Source: Desulfobacterales bacterium (GTDB lineage Bacteria > Desulfobacterota > Desulfobacteria > Desulfobacterales > JAFDCJ01). Taken from it: a stretch of 9,013 nucleotides of DNA. Positions 1 to 7,387 of this stretch are shown piece after piece. Positions within the stretch are counted from its first letter, which is position 1; every line of letters starts with the position of its first letter. Below the pieces are notes generated by a model that saw nothing but the letters and a program-made list of their open reading frames with translations, was not told where the DNA came from and searched no databases. Location of the stretch: NCBI GenBank assembly GCA_029939875.1, contig JAOZSC010000076.1, positions 1-9,013 of the forward strand. Direction: 5' to 3'. A program made the position numbers and the translations under genes.

Positions 1-1
1 C

Positions 2-100
2 CGTCTCGATGATGACCTGAAAACAGACGTGCTTGAAATCTATCGATCGATTCTCGTCGATGGTCTTGGAATGGCAGGCGATATTGTGCCTGAAGCATAA
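2..100 (+). CDS. C-terminal end of an unrecognised protein (5' truncated)
   Basis: An open frame runs from the window edge to a TAA and encodes the last 32 residues, beginning RLDDDLKTDV and ending AGDIVPEA. The tail is acidic and probably helical, with no motif that identifies a family. The stop lies 11 bases before the TTG start of the next gene on the same strand, and that gene's ribosome binding site follows directly after the stop. The two are therefore probably cotranscribed. The function cannot be assigned from this fragment. Confidence 0.6.
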   Translation, partial: RLDDDLKTDVLEIYRSILVDGLGMAGDIVPEA

Positions 101-105
101 AGGAG
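101..105 (+). promoter_or_regulatory. Ribosome binding site fixing a TTG start
   Basis: AGGAG lies six bases before a TTG codon at 112 and directly follows the upstream stop. No in-frame ATG is equally well placed, so this site decides the start of the M24 gene. Confidence 0.7.
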
Positions 106-111
106 TGAACA

Positions 112-1263
112 TTGGCTTTGCATTTTTCCAATGAAGAGTTCGACCAGCGGCAGCATCGCACCATCGAACAGCTGAAAAATCGACAACTTGACGGCCTGCT
201 GATGTTTCGCCAGGAAAGCATGTATTACCTGACCGGCTACGACAGTTTCGGTTACGTATTTTTCCAGTGCCTGTACCTGGATGCCGATGGCCGTTTGATG
301 CTCATGACCCGGGCGCCGGACCTTCGGCAGGCACAGCATACGTCCACCATTGAAGACATCCGCATCTGGGTGGACAGGTCCGGGTCCGATCCGGCCGTGC
401 AGTTAAAAAACATTCTCGATGAATTCGGCTGCAAAGGCCAGCGGCTGGGCGTTGAATTCGACGCCTACGGATTGACGGCCAAAAACGGTCAACTGCTGGA
501 AGCCGCCCTGGCGGATTTTTGCACCCTGGAAGATGCCTCTGATCTGGTCAGCCGCCTGCGGCTGGTAAAAAGTACCGCCGAACTGGCGTATGTTCGCCAG
601 GCTGCCGAACTGGCTGACCGGGCCTGGGACGAGGCCTGTCGCCTGGCCGCACCGGGAGCGGATGAAGGTGAAATCCTGGCGGCCATGCAAGGGGTCATTT
701 TTTCCGGCGATGGTGATTATCCGGGCAATGAATTCATCATTGGATCGGGTAAAGACGCGCTGTTGTGCCGTTACAAGTCAGGACGCCGCCGGCTGGACGC
801 CCAGGACCAACTGACCCTCGAATGGGCGGCGGCCTACCGCCATTATCATGCGGCCATGATGCGTACCATCCCCATCGGGATAGCCACGGCCCAGCATGAG
901 AAGATGCACGCGGTGACCACCGATGCCATGGCTGCCTGCATGGAGGCCTTGCGACCCGGCCGTCCCATCGGCGAGGTGTTTGATGCCTACGCACAGGTTT
1001 GTGATGCCGCCGGCATGCAGGCGCACCGGCTCAACGCCACCGGCTACAGCATGGGGACCACGTTTGCGCCTAACTGGATGGACTGGCCGATGTTCTACCA
1101 CGGAAATCCAGTCATCGCAGCTCCCAACATGGTGTTTTTCTTACATATGATTTTAATGGACAGCGACACCAACCACGCCATGTGCTTCGGGCATACCGTC
1201 CTGGTAACTGAAAACGGCTGCCAATCCCTGTCCAACCGCCCGCTGGACCTGATTGGAGTTTAA
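112..1263 (+). CDS. M24-family hydrolase, creatinase/ectoine-hydrolase-like, without metal ligands
   Basis: The 383-residue protein has the two-domain layout of creatinase, prolidase and ectoine hydrolase (DoeA/EutD): an N-terminal domain at about 10-150 and a pita-bread domain at about 155-375. The pita-bread fold is recognisable from LRLVKSTAELAYVRQAAELAD, IIGSGKDALLCRYKSG, GYSMGTTFAPNW and HTVLVTENG. The five residues that bind two metals in true M24 peptidases are all replaced. The first Asp is E237 (LEWAAAY), the second is A248 (before MMRT), the GHG His is Y312, the IEPG Glu is H345, and the final Glu is G360. Loss of ligands is typical of the metal-independent creatinase and ectoine hydrolase branch, which opens C-N bonds in small amidines or cyclic compounds instead of peptides. 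The GYSMGTTFAPNW stretch resembles the DoeA branch more than prolidases. It is probably cytoplasmic, as no signal peptide is seen. The substrate is unknown. An annotation as Xaa-Pro peptidase would be misleading. Confidence 0.85.
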   Translation: MALHFSNEEFDQRQHRTIEQLKNRQLDGLLMFRQESMYYLTGYDSFGYVFFQCLYLDADGRLMLMTRAPDLRQAQHTSTIEDIRIWVDRSGSDPAVQLKNILDEFGCKGQRLGVEFDAYGLTAKNGQLLEAALADFCTLEDASDLVSRLRLVKSTAELAYVRQAAELADRAWDEACRLAAPGADEGEILAAMQGVIFSGDGDYPGNEFIIGSGKDALLCRYKSGRRRLDAQDQLTLEWAAAYRHYHAAMMRTIPIGIATAQHEKMHAVTTDAMAACMEALRPGRPIGEVFDAYAQVCDAAGMQAHRLNATGYSMGTTFAPNWMDWPMFYHGNPVIAAPNMVFFLHMILMDSDTNHAMCFGHTVLVTENGCQSLSNRPLDLIGV

Positions 1264-1317
1264 AATCATCTTCAATGACTGACTGCGCTGGTCCAATCTT
1301 CCGGCCACGGCTGCTTT

Positions 1318-1749
1318 TTATCCGGTCTTTCCGCCAGCCTCTTTTTCGAGGCGCTTTTTCAGCCAGTCCGGTATCGGTACTTTCTTAAAGCTGTCCATGT
1401 CCAGGCAGACCGTTACATTGTGTGCCACAATGCGTGCATCGCTTTCCCCTTCCTTGAAAACCCGGTAGCCAAACGCAATGGAGCTGCGGCCGATGTGGCG
1501 CACGCTGACTTCCACTTCGATATCATCACCGTAACTGAACGGTCGGCTGAAATCCGTTTCCAGGTGAACGGTGGGAAGCCCAAGGCGGTATTTTTCCACC
1601 ACGGTATGATACTCAATGTCCAGTTCGTGGACAAAAAACTCCTCCAGGGCCACGTGAAAATAATGCATAAATCGCGGGTAATACACAATGCCGGCGCGAT
1701 CGATGTCACCAAAGCGAATTTTCAGCAGGGAGCGAAATGGTTTTTTCAT
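1318..1749 (-). CDS. Acyl-CoA thioesterase, 4-hydroxybenzoyl-CoA thioesterase (4HBT/YbgC) family
   Basis: The product is a 143-residue hotdog-fold protein of the usual length for the family. Near the N-terminus, IRFGDIDRAGIVYYPRF carries the 4HBT signature DxDxxGxVYY, and D17 matches the catalytic Asp of the Pseudomonas 4-hydroxybenzoyl-CoA thioesterase class. The helix FMHYFHVALEEFF and the later strands VHLETDFSRPF and IEVEVSVRHIGRSSIAFGY fit the fold. It should hydrolyse an aromatic or short acyl-CoA to free acid and CoA in the cytoplasm. The ATG at 1749 is preferred. An in-frame TTG at 1761 would add four residues, and neither has a strong ribosome binding site. The start lies one base after the stop of the VapC remnant, so translation may be coupled to upstream reading. 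It converges with the M24 gene across a 54-bp gap. The true acyl-CoA substrate cannot be read from sequence. Confidence 0.85.
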   Translation of the reverse strand: MKKPFRSLLKIRFGDIDRAGIVYYPRFMHYFHVALEEFFVHELDIEYHTVVEKYRLGLPTVHLETDFSRPFSYGDDIEVEVSVRHIGRSSIAFGYRVFKEGESDARIVAHNVTVCLDMDSFKKVPIPDWLKKRLEKEAGGKTG

Positions 1750-1750
1750 C

Positions 1751-1969
1751 TTAGTTATCAATTACCGGTCGAATGTCTGTCTGATTGAAATCGTTACCCT
1801 TGAAAAGCAACGGTTCACCGGAATATTTTGCCCGTGCATATGCACAACAATTCCCGATATTCAGACCTGCAGGATGGTTTCCCTTCCCGAATTTTCGCCA
1901 GGCTGCCAGAGCCAGCTCCATCTGATCACCGGTGAGGGCGACGATTTCAAAATTATGGGGGTCAGGCAC
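1751..1969 (-). pseudogene. Remnant of a VapC-type PIN-domain toxin (C-terminal half only)
   Basis: The open frame encodes 72 residues from a GTG. They match the C-terminal half of VapC ribonuclease toxins: FEIVALTGDQMELALAAW, then GKGNHPAGLNIG, AYARAK and GEPLLFKGNDFNQTDI. Full VapC proteins are about 130 residues and begin with MVIDTSA-like and acidic residues that form the PIN active site. That half is missing here: an in-frame TGA lies two codons upstream of the GTG, and the DNA beyond is htpG coding sequence. The usual active-site Asp in the LNFGDCFAYA motif is Asn at residue 40 (NIGNCCAYA), so nuclease activity is unlikely. No VapB antitoxin gene is present. The GTG overlaps the htpG stop and the remnant's own stop is one base before the thioesterase ATG, so the frame could still be translated as a coupling peptide. 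The family call rests on motif recall, not on a search. Confidence 0.72.
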
Positions 1970-3884
1970 CGGCCATCAAGTCCCCTACCAGTTTGGAAAA
2001 TCTGGAAGGATCCTCGACCTTGCCGCCTTCGCCGATAACGGCCAGATCCAGCAGTAAATGGATGTAGTCGTTAAGCCGGGCGTCATCTTGGTCCGTTTCA
2101 AACATGGCGTGGACTTTTTCCATGACCGGGTGAGCCATGTTGAGTTCCAGCACACGCTTGTTTTCCGGTGTCGGCTGTCCGGTGGATTTAAGGATTTTTT
2201 CCATGTAGCCACTCATGTCATAGGTATCGCCGGACAGGCAGGCCACCGAATCGGTCAAGCGCGTGGACGGGCGGACCTCCTTGATGGTGTCCTCCAGTTT
2301 CGCCCGTATATGTTTAAACAGGGTTTCGTATTTGCCCTTTTTGTCTTCATCCACTTTGTCGAGCTCGAGGTCACCTTTTTCGGCGCTCTTTAACTTTTTC
2401 CCATCATATTCGGTTAACGCCTGGGTCACCCATTCGTCAATCGGATCGGTCATCAGCAGGACTTCAACGTCCTTTGATTTGAGCTGTTCGAGCAGCGGGC
2501 TGTTGATCAACGCTGACAGGTTTTCGCCCGTGATGTAGTAGATTTCCTTCTGGTCAGGCTGCATGGCCTCGACGTATTGCTGCAGGGAACGCCACTGGCC
2601 GTCTGACTTGGTGGTCTTGTATCGGAGCAGGTCGGCAATCTTGGTTTTGTTTTCAAAATCAGTATGCACGCCGACTTTGAGCACCGCGCCGAATTGTTCC
2701 CAGAATTTTTCGTAGGTTTCCTGTTCCATGCCGTTTAGCAAGTCAAAAATCTTTTTCACCAGGTTGCGTCGAATATTGCGCACCAGGCTGTCCTGTTGGA
2801 GAATTTCGCGGCTGATGTTGAGGTTGAGATCCGCCGCGTCAACCACGCCTTTGACAAAACGGAAATATTCCGGCATCAATTCCTGGCAGTCGTCCATGAT
2901 AAACACCCGCTTGCAATACAAATGCACCCCGTGCTTGCCTTCAGGGTTAAACAGGTCAAACGGCGCCTGGGAGGGGATGTACAACAAAGCCGTGTATTCG
3001 GTGGTGCCCTCCAGCTTCAGATGGAGCCTTTCCAGAGGCGGGTTCCAGTCGTGGCTGATATGCTGGTAAAATTGGTTGTATTCCTCATCGCTGACGTCAT
3101 TTTTATTTTTGGACCAGATGGCCTTCATGGAGTTTAAAGTTTCTTTCTTGACCACCTTGCGCGTGGTCTCTCCGATCGGTTTGCCACTTGAATCCTTGAT
3201 TTGTTCCTCTTCGGCAATGGGTTCGTCTTTTTCCACATCCATGACGATCGGATAGGCTACAAAATCGGAATGCTGCTTGACGATGTTGCGAATGGTCCAT
3301 TCGTCCGTGAAATCCTGATCGCCTTCTTGCTTTTTTTTCATCTCCAGGGTAACCACCGTTCCCCGGCTGTCCTTTTCGGCCTCGCTGATCGTAAATTCAC
3401 CGTCCCCGTGGGATTCCCAGCGCACAGCCTTGTCGCTGCCCGCAGCCTTTGTCAGCAGCGTAACCTTTTCGGCCACGATAAATGAGCTGTAAAACCCGAC
3501 GCCAAACTGGCCGATCAACTCGGGAGTAATCGTGGCCTCCTTGTTGAGCAGCTCCATGGCTTCCAGAAAACCGTTGGTGCCGCTTTTGGCAATGGTACCG
3601 ATATTTTCCAGCACCTCATCGTAGGTCATGCCGATACCGTTGTCTTCAACCGTCAGGGTATTCTTGATTGCATCCCGTTTGATTTTGATTTCGAATTGCG
3701 TATCGTCACCGAGAATACCTTCTTCGGTCTGGGCTTTAAAACGCAACTTGTCAATCGCGTCCGAAGCGTTGGATATCAGTTCCCGCAAAAATATTTCCTT
3801 GTTGGAATAAAGCGAGTTAATAATCAGGTTCAGCAGTTGTTTGACTTCAGTCTTGAATTCATGGGTTTCGGTTTTGACGGCCAT
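1962..3884 (-). CDS. htpG: Molecular chaperone HtpG (bacterial Hsp90)
   Basis: The 640-residue protein is a full-length ATP-dependent Hsp90 chaperone, close to the usual bacterial length. The N-terminal GHKL ATPase domain (about 1-230) shows [22 protein letters not shown] with catalytic E35 and N39, DNGIGM with D81, the lid segment GTIAKSGT near 96-103, and [11 protein letters not shown] near 125-135. The middle domain follows (for example [18 protein letters not shown] and [12 protein letters not shown]). The C-terminal dimerisation domain ends DLMAGA. It acts as a cytosolic homodimer that remodels client proteins with DnaK. An AGGAGG at 3896-3901 lies 11 bases before the ATG, a slightly long spacing. 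The gene has its own promoter at 3961-3988. Its stop overlaps the GTG of the VapC remnant, with the thioesterase following on the same strand. Confidence 0.98.
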   Translation of the reverse strand: MAVKTETHEFKTEVKQLLNLIINSLYSNKEIFLRELISNASDAIDKLRFKAQTEEGILGDDTQFEIKIKRDAIKNTLTVEDNGIGMTYDEVLENIGTIAKSGTNGFLEAMELLNKEATITPELIGQFGVGFYSSFIVAEKVTLLTKAAGSDKAVRWESHGDGEFTISEAEKDSRGTVVTLEMKKKQEGDQDFTDEWTIRNIVKQHSDFVAYPIVMDVEKDEPIAEEEQIKDSSGKPIGETTRKVVKKETLNSMKAIWSKNKNDVSDEEYNQFYQHISHDWNPPLERLHLKLEGTTEYTALLYIPSQAPFDLFNPEGKHGVHLYCKRVFIMDDCQELMPEYFRFVKGVVDAADLNLNISREILQQDSLVRNIRRNLVKKIFDLLNGMEQETYEKFWEQFGAVLKVGVHTDFENKTKIADLLRYKTTKSDGQWRSLQQYVEAMQPDQKEIYYITGENLSALINSPLLEQLKSKDVEVLLMTDPIDEWVTQALTEYDGKKLKSAEKGDLELDKVDEDKKGKYETLFKHIRAKLEDTIKEVRPSTRLTDSVACLSGDTYDMSGYMEKILKSTGQPTPENKRVLELNMAHPVMEKVHAMFETDQDDARLNDYIHLLLDLAVIGEGGKVEDPSRFSKLVGDLMAGA

Positions 3885-3960
3885 TTTCCAGCATCCCTCC
3901 TAAGTTTTAATAATAATGTAAGTGCTTATCCGGAATAATTTAATTGGAATTGTTGAGTAT

Positions 3961-3988
3961 ATTATGGGTGCAAATTTGTGATTGTCAA
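3961..3988 (-). promoter_or_regulatory. htpG promoter, sigma-70-like and sigma-32-like
   Basis: On the minus strand TTGACA (3983-3988) is separated by 16 bases from CATAAT (3961-3966), a close sigma-70 match. The same DNA also reads CTTGACA, 13 bases, ACCCATAA, which is near the heat-shock sigma-32 pattern CTTGAAA-N(11-16)-CCCCATnT. The predicted transcript start is about 70 bases before the htpG ATG. Heat-shock control of htpG is established in E. coli; here it is inferred from the match. No CIRCE inverted repeat was seen. Confidence 0.6.
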
Positions 3989-4096
3989 GATGGGCAACCT
4001 GTCTGTAAATATAGAGTTTTCAAATCATTGTGTGCCGTGCGGTGCGGCCAATGAGTTGAAAACGGGGATAGGCTCGCGTGGTGGATCACAAACACG

Positions 4097-4837
4097 TTAT
4101 GGTTTACGCAGATAGCGGGCGGAAAAACTTCTGAACCGGTATCCATCGGCAAAAAACTCCATCAGGCTCACCAGATCAAAGACCGGCACGCCGAACTGGT
4201 TCTGGATATCGCTGCGAAAGGTAATCAGGTTGGTGCACTCCAGCACCACGGCGCCGATGGACTGTTCGGATCGGAAAAGGTCCTCGACAGCGGCCAAAAC
4301 CCCGGCCTGCATAGCCTGGGGGTCAAGTTTCCGACCACGATGGATGACAACATTTTGAAACTCCCGGTTGTCTTCCATGCCGCGGATCACCAGCCGGAGC
4401 GGATCCGCACCAGCGGCTTCAAGATGGGCTGGTTTCAGCATCCGGGTATCGCCGGTAATCAGCCCGATTTTTTGCGAAGCGGGTAAAAAAGCGGCAATCA
4501 GCGGCAGCAGGTGTAACGACGAGCCGATAAACGGGATGCTGAGGGCATCGGCAATGTGGCGTTGAAACGCGGCGAACAATCCGCAGTCAGCGGCAACAAA
4601 ACTCACCCCTTCGCGCTGCAGTTCAAGGGCCACGGCAATGATGTGCCCGATATGCTCGGTCCGGATGTCAACCAGGTCTTCAAAGGCAAAATCGCGGATC
4701 ACCCCGTAGCGGACAGGAAAATCAAAAGTCTGCGCATGCCCTGGATCACCGGGAAGCCGCGGGATGCTGGATTCGAGCATTAAAATACCGGCGAGCTGGC
4801 CGTAGTTGGTGGTACCGCCGAATATGAATTTGGCCAT
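4097..4837 (-). CDS. Aspartate/glutamate/hydantoin racemase-family protein
   Basis: The 246-residue protein has the two catalytic cysteines of the cofactor-independent Asp/Glu racemase superfamily in their usual settings: C85 in VAADCGLF and C201 in VVLECTNL. The halves around them (HIIAVALELQREGVSFVAAD and IGAVVLECTNLITF) are the expected Rossmann-like repeats, and KIGLITGD near 123-130 starts the second lobe. Family members interconvert amino acid enantiomers, racemise hydantoins, or decarboxylate arylmalonates by a two-base cysteine mechanism. With both Cys present a racemase is favoured over a one-Cys decarboxylase, but the substrate cannot be chosen. It is cytoplasmic. No neighbour is close: 212 bases separate it from htpG and 216 from the AOR gene, both on the same strand. 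The start MAKFIFGG has only a weak purine stretch upstream (GGAAAA). Confidence 0.85.
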   Translation of the reverse strand: MAKFIFGGTTNYGQLAGILMLESSIPRLPGDPGHAQTFDFPVRYGVIRDFAFEDLVDIRTEHIGHIIAVALELQREGVSFVAADCGLFAAFQRHIADALSIPFIGSSLHLLPLIAAFLPASQKIGLITGDTRMLKPAHLEAAGADPLRLVIRGMEDNREFQNVVIHRGRKLDPQAMQAGVLAAVEDLFRSEQSIGAVVLECTNLITFRSDIQNQFGVPVFDLVSLMEFFADGYRFRSFSARYLRKP

Positions 4838-4854
4838 GATAATTTTCCGCAGCT

Positions 4855-4883
4855 AATGCATGAGAACTAAATAATTTTGTCAA
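4855..4883 (-). promoter_or_regulatory. Weak promoter candidate for the racemase-family gene
   Basis: On the minus strand a perfect TTGACA (4878-4883) is followed after 17 bases by TGCATT, which matches the -10 consensus at only three of six positions. The implied 5' leader is about ten bases, so the true promoter may lie elsewhere. Confidence 0.3.
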
Positions 4884-4941
4884 CTTGATTGATTGGGTCG
4901 TCTGAGCCTTATGGTTAAGCGATTCGACACAATCATCCACT

Positions 4942-5050
4942 TTCCCTATTCATTATCCTTCCCACTTCCGCATTCTTCCCTGTCCCATCCTTTTGTTCCG
5001 CATTCCGCATTCCGACTTCCACATTCGTCTCATTCCGCATTCGCTTCCTA
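4942..5050. repeat. Degenerate short-repeat tract (TTCCGCATTC / GAATGCGGAA)
   Basis: The ten-base unit TTCCGCATTC occurs exactly at 4966-4975, 4996-5005, 5003-5012 and 5033-5042. Decayed versions lie between and around them, such as TTCCGACTTCCACATTC and CATTCGTC. The minus strand is almost pure purine (GGAATGC, GGAAGTGGGAAGG), so it would give a purine-rich 3' tail on the AOR transcript. No gene or hairpin terminator is seen in the tract. Similar GGAATGC-type intergenic tracts are recalled from Desulfosarcina-like genomes, which has not been checked here. Confidence 0.7.
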
Positions 5051-5053
5051 TGC

Positions 5054-6865
5054 TTAATCCCGTGGCACTCCTTTGCCGTCCCACCCCTTCAGCTGGTAGT
5101 ACTCTTTGACCATGCGCTCCACTGGGACGACCTGCCCTTTTGAGGCTCCCGCTTCCAGCGGCTCTTGGGTGAAGCGTCGCGGCAGGGTATCCTGGTCGGC
5201 AGTAACCCCGAAATCGATATTAATCCTGCGATCCCGTTCGATCACCCCGTTTAAGGCTTCTGTAACTTTTTCCGGGCTAAATTTCAAACCCGTACCGGCG
5301 ATCAACAAACGGGAAGCGAAGTCAAAATCGAGGATATCCATGCTCAAACCGATGTTTTTACACATGGTCAGACAATCGGTCAGCAACGCCTGGCGTTCAG
5401 TATGCTCCACCAGAACCGCCTTGCCTCTATCGGCCAGCCGATCGGCAATCTCTCTGATGCCCCAACGCTTTTCAGCCTCATCGTAACGTTCGGTCAGTTC
5501 GAAAAAGGGTTCCGCCCTCAGGTGGTCGGCACCCCGGGAGGCAATGGCATAGGTCAGGCCGAAAGCCTTGATCCCGCGCGGGTCACCGCAGATCATATCC
5601 AGCCCCTTGACGTGAAAGGCATATTCGTCGGTACCCTTGCCGTAACGAGCGGCCAGGCTGCGAGTGCCTTCAGCAAAGGCGTCTCCAATGCCTTGCCGGT
5701 GCGCGATCATCCCCAGCAGATTTTCGATGGTTCGGCAGTTGCCCCAGCTGAAATCGAGCCCGTCAAAATCCTCTTTGTTCAACAGCCCCCGCTGGACGCA
5801 TTCCATGGCCCAGCCGATAGTTTCACCGGAACTCAATGAATCCATCCCCATACGGTTGAGAAAGGATGTCATTTTAAGGGCGAAGCCCAGATCATCGTTG
5901 CCGATTCGGGAGGTATAGCTGCAAAGGGTCTCAAATTCCGGTCCCTCACCCTCGACCTCGGCACTGATGTAATAGCGGGAGCAATGCACATTGCAGTTAA
6001 AGCAGGCCTTGTTCTTTACTTTGTATTGATCCGCCAGGGTCTCCCCGCTGATGCGGTCCACGTAGCTGCACAACCCTTTTTGAAAATGATTGGTGGGTAA
6101 AATTCCGATGCCGTTTAAAGCCTTCATCAGCAACGTGGAGCCCAGGGCGTTGCGCTGCGCATATTCCGGGTGGGCCATGATGCGTTGATCCATCTGCCGG
6201 CAAAGTGCGAGAAAACCGGGAGGATCCGCCAGGTTCACGGTGCCCCGGCCCCTGACGGCCACCGCTTTTAGCTGCTTGGAGCCGAACAGGCACCCCATGC
6301 CGCTGCGACCGAACATGCGCGAATTATTGCAGGCCACGGTGGCATACTTGACCAGATTTTCCCCGGCCGGCCCGATGGCGGCAATCTGAACGGCATTGTC
6401 ATTGAGCTGCTTGCGGATCGCGGCGGTGGTCTGCCAGATATCCAACCCCCATAGATGGGATGCATCCCGGATCTCGACGTGATCGTCGGCGATGAAAAGA
6501 TAGCAGGGTTTTTCACAGCAGCCGGTCATCACGATCTGATCATATCCGGCCTGCTTGATTTCGGGGCCCATAAACCCACCGGCCGCCGAATCGCCGAGAA
6601 TACCTGTCATCGGAGATTTTCCGGAAATCGTCATATAGGCCGAAGCCGACAGCAGTGATCCGGTCAGCGGGCCAACGCCGATAAGCAGCATATTGTCCGG
6701 TGAGAGCGGATCCACATCACGCGGCAACTCATTATACAAACGCGTTGAATTAAGACCGCGTCCACCGATGACATCGAGCATAAAACTGGGATCAGTTTTT
6801 TCACGCCGGGTGTGCCCGGTGGTCAGATCCACCCTGAGAATGTGTCCGCCGTATCCGTGCAGCAT
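5054..6865 (-). CDS. Aldehyde ferredoxin oxidoreductase family protein (tungstopterin enzyme)
   Basis: The 603-residue protein has the length and order of a full AOR: N-terminal domain from GYGGHILRVDLTTG, then domains 2 and 3. A [4Fe-4S] site is formed by C288, C291 and C295 (ACFNCNVHC), with C502 (TDCLTMC) as the likely fourth ligand. The pterin-binding stretch GRSGMGCLFGSKQLKAVAVRG lies at 186-206. The conserved acidic motif GPEFETL is at 308-314, and H448 (GADHLR) corresponds to the active-site His of the Pyrococcus enzyme. AORs oxidise an aldehyde to a carboxylic acid at a bis-pterin tungsten centre and pass electrons to ferredoxin; some relatives, such as BamB, act on aromatic acyl-CoA instead. 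It is cytoplasmic. The start follows the ferredoxin stop without a gap (TAAATG), with GGAGAGGG just before it, so translation is coupled. No hairpin terminator is seen downstream. The substrate is not determined. Confidence 0.93.
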   Translation of the reverse strand: MLHGYGGHILRVDLTTGHTRREKTDPSFMLDVIGGRGLNSTRLYNELPRDVDPLSPDNMLLIGVGPLTGSLLSASAYMTISGKSPMTGILGDSAAGGFMGPEIKQAGYDQIVMTGCCEKPCYLFIADDHVEIRDASHLWGLDIWQTTAAIRKQLNDNAVQIAAIGPAGENLVKYATVACNNSRMFGRSGMGCLFGSKQLKAVAVRGRGTVNLADPPGFLALCRQMDQRIMAHPEYAQRNALGSTLLMKALNGIGILPTNHFQKGLCSYVDRISGETLADQYKVKNKACFNCNVHCSRYYISAEVEGEGPEFETLCSYTSRIGNDDLGFALKMTSFLNRMGMDSLSSGETIGWAMECVQRGLLNKEDFDGLDFSWGNCRTIENLLGMIAHRQGIGDAFAEGTRSLAARYGKGTDEYAFHVKGLDMICGDPRGIKAFGLTYAIASRGADHLRAEPFFELTERYDEAEKRWGIREIADRLADRGKAVLVEHTERQALLTDCLTMCKNIGLSMDILDFDFASRLLIAGTGLKFSPEKVTEALNGVIERDRRINIDFGVTADQDTLPRRFTQEPLEAGASKGQVVPVERMVKEYYQLKGWDGKGVPRD

Positions 6866-7387
6866 TTACCCTCTCCTTTCAACAACCCATTGATCTCTTA
6901 ATTCTTTTGCCGATGCGAGCGCATAACGATGACGTTTTTCTTCCGGAGCGAGATTGCGACTGTCTTTTTTAAACACCTTCAGGCTGACTTTATCGCCGGC
7001 ATCCGCTTCATAGTGGATCGCGTCCAGAGTGCAGGCCTTGACACAGCGCGGATCTCCACCGCACAGGTCACAGACCCGCGGTATTTCCTCAAACAGTTCG
7101 ATGGCGCCGATGGGGCACATGGTTTCACAGGTGCCGCAGGCCGTGCACAATGTCGGGGAAACAATTACCTGTCCCAGAGCCCCGATTTCAATGGCATTTT
7201 CCGGACATCGCGTGCAATATCTCTCCCGGCACTGCTGACAGACCACCGGGTAGTCAATTCCAAGGGCTTCAATTTTTACCACTTTGATGCGGGCAGCACT
7301 GCGGCCGATCCTGCCGGAATGAAAAAACGTGCAGTTGACCTCGCAGCGGCTGCAGCCGGAACATTTTTCAATCTCAAGGGTTATCAT
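6866..7387 (-). CDS. Four-cluster 4Fe-4S ferredoxin subunit of the AOR (HycB/DmsB-like)
   Basis: The 173-residue protein has sixteen cysteines in four groups, enough for four [4Fe-4S] clusters: C9/C12/C15/C19, C50/C53/C58/C61, C81/C84/C87/C91 and C106/C109/C115/C119. Two groups end in Cys-Pro (RCP, MCP), as in classical ferredoxin domains. This pattern is typical of electron-transfer subunits such as HycB, DmsB and the small AOR subunits. It probably carries electrons from the tungsten subunit to a soluble or membrane acceptor. The ATG at 7387 is chosen because it overlaps the preceding stop as ATGA and starts MITLEIEKCSGC, as family members do. A longer in-frame reading to 7441 would add 18 non-conserved residues and invade the neighbour. 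No signal peptide is seen, so it is cytoplasmic. Confidence 0.92.
   Translation of the reverse strand: MITLEIEKCSGCSRCEVNCTFFHSGRIGRSAARIKVVKIEALGIDYPVVCQQCRERYCTRCPENAIEIGALGQVIVSPTLCTACGTCETMCPIGAIELFEEIPRVCDLCGGDPRCVKACTLDAIHYEADAGDKVSLKVFKKDSRNLAPEEKRHRYALASAKELRDQWVVERRG

Noticed and set aside
1289..1319. Possible bidirectional terminator between the convergent M24 and thioesterase genes
   Set aside because: The best stem is five pairs with a bulge, and the T-run is eight bases away. This is too weak to annotate, although termination here would make sense.
1420..1788. 122-codon open frame antisense to the thioesterase
   Set aside because: It is the reverse-strand shadow of a clear hotdog-fold gene and has no recognisable family features.
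3885..3960. RNA thermometer in the htpG leader
   Set aside because: No pyrimidine stretch complementary to the AGGAGG site and no FourU or ROSE-like hairpin could be found.
3868..3988. Shared CATCTTGACAA string at the htpG and gntR promoters
   Set aside because: Both contain the consensus -35 box; the extra matching bases are few and the flanks differ, so a common regulator is not supported.
4028..4050. Hairpin GCCG-N7-CGGC downstream of the racemase-family gene
   Set aside because: The four-pair stem has no T-run on either strand and is likely chance in GC-rich sequence.
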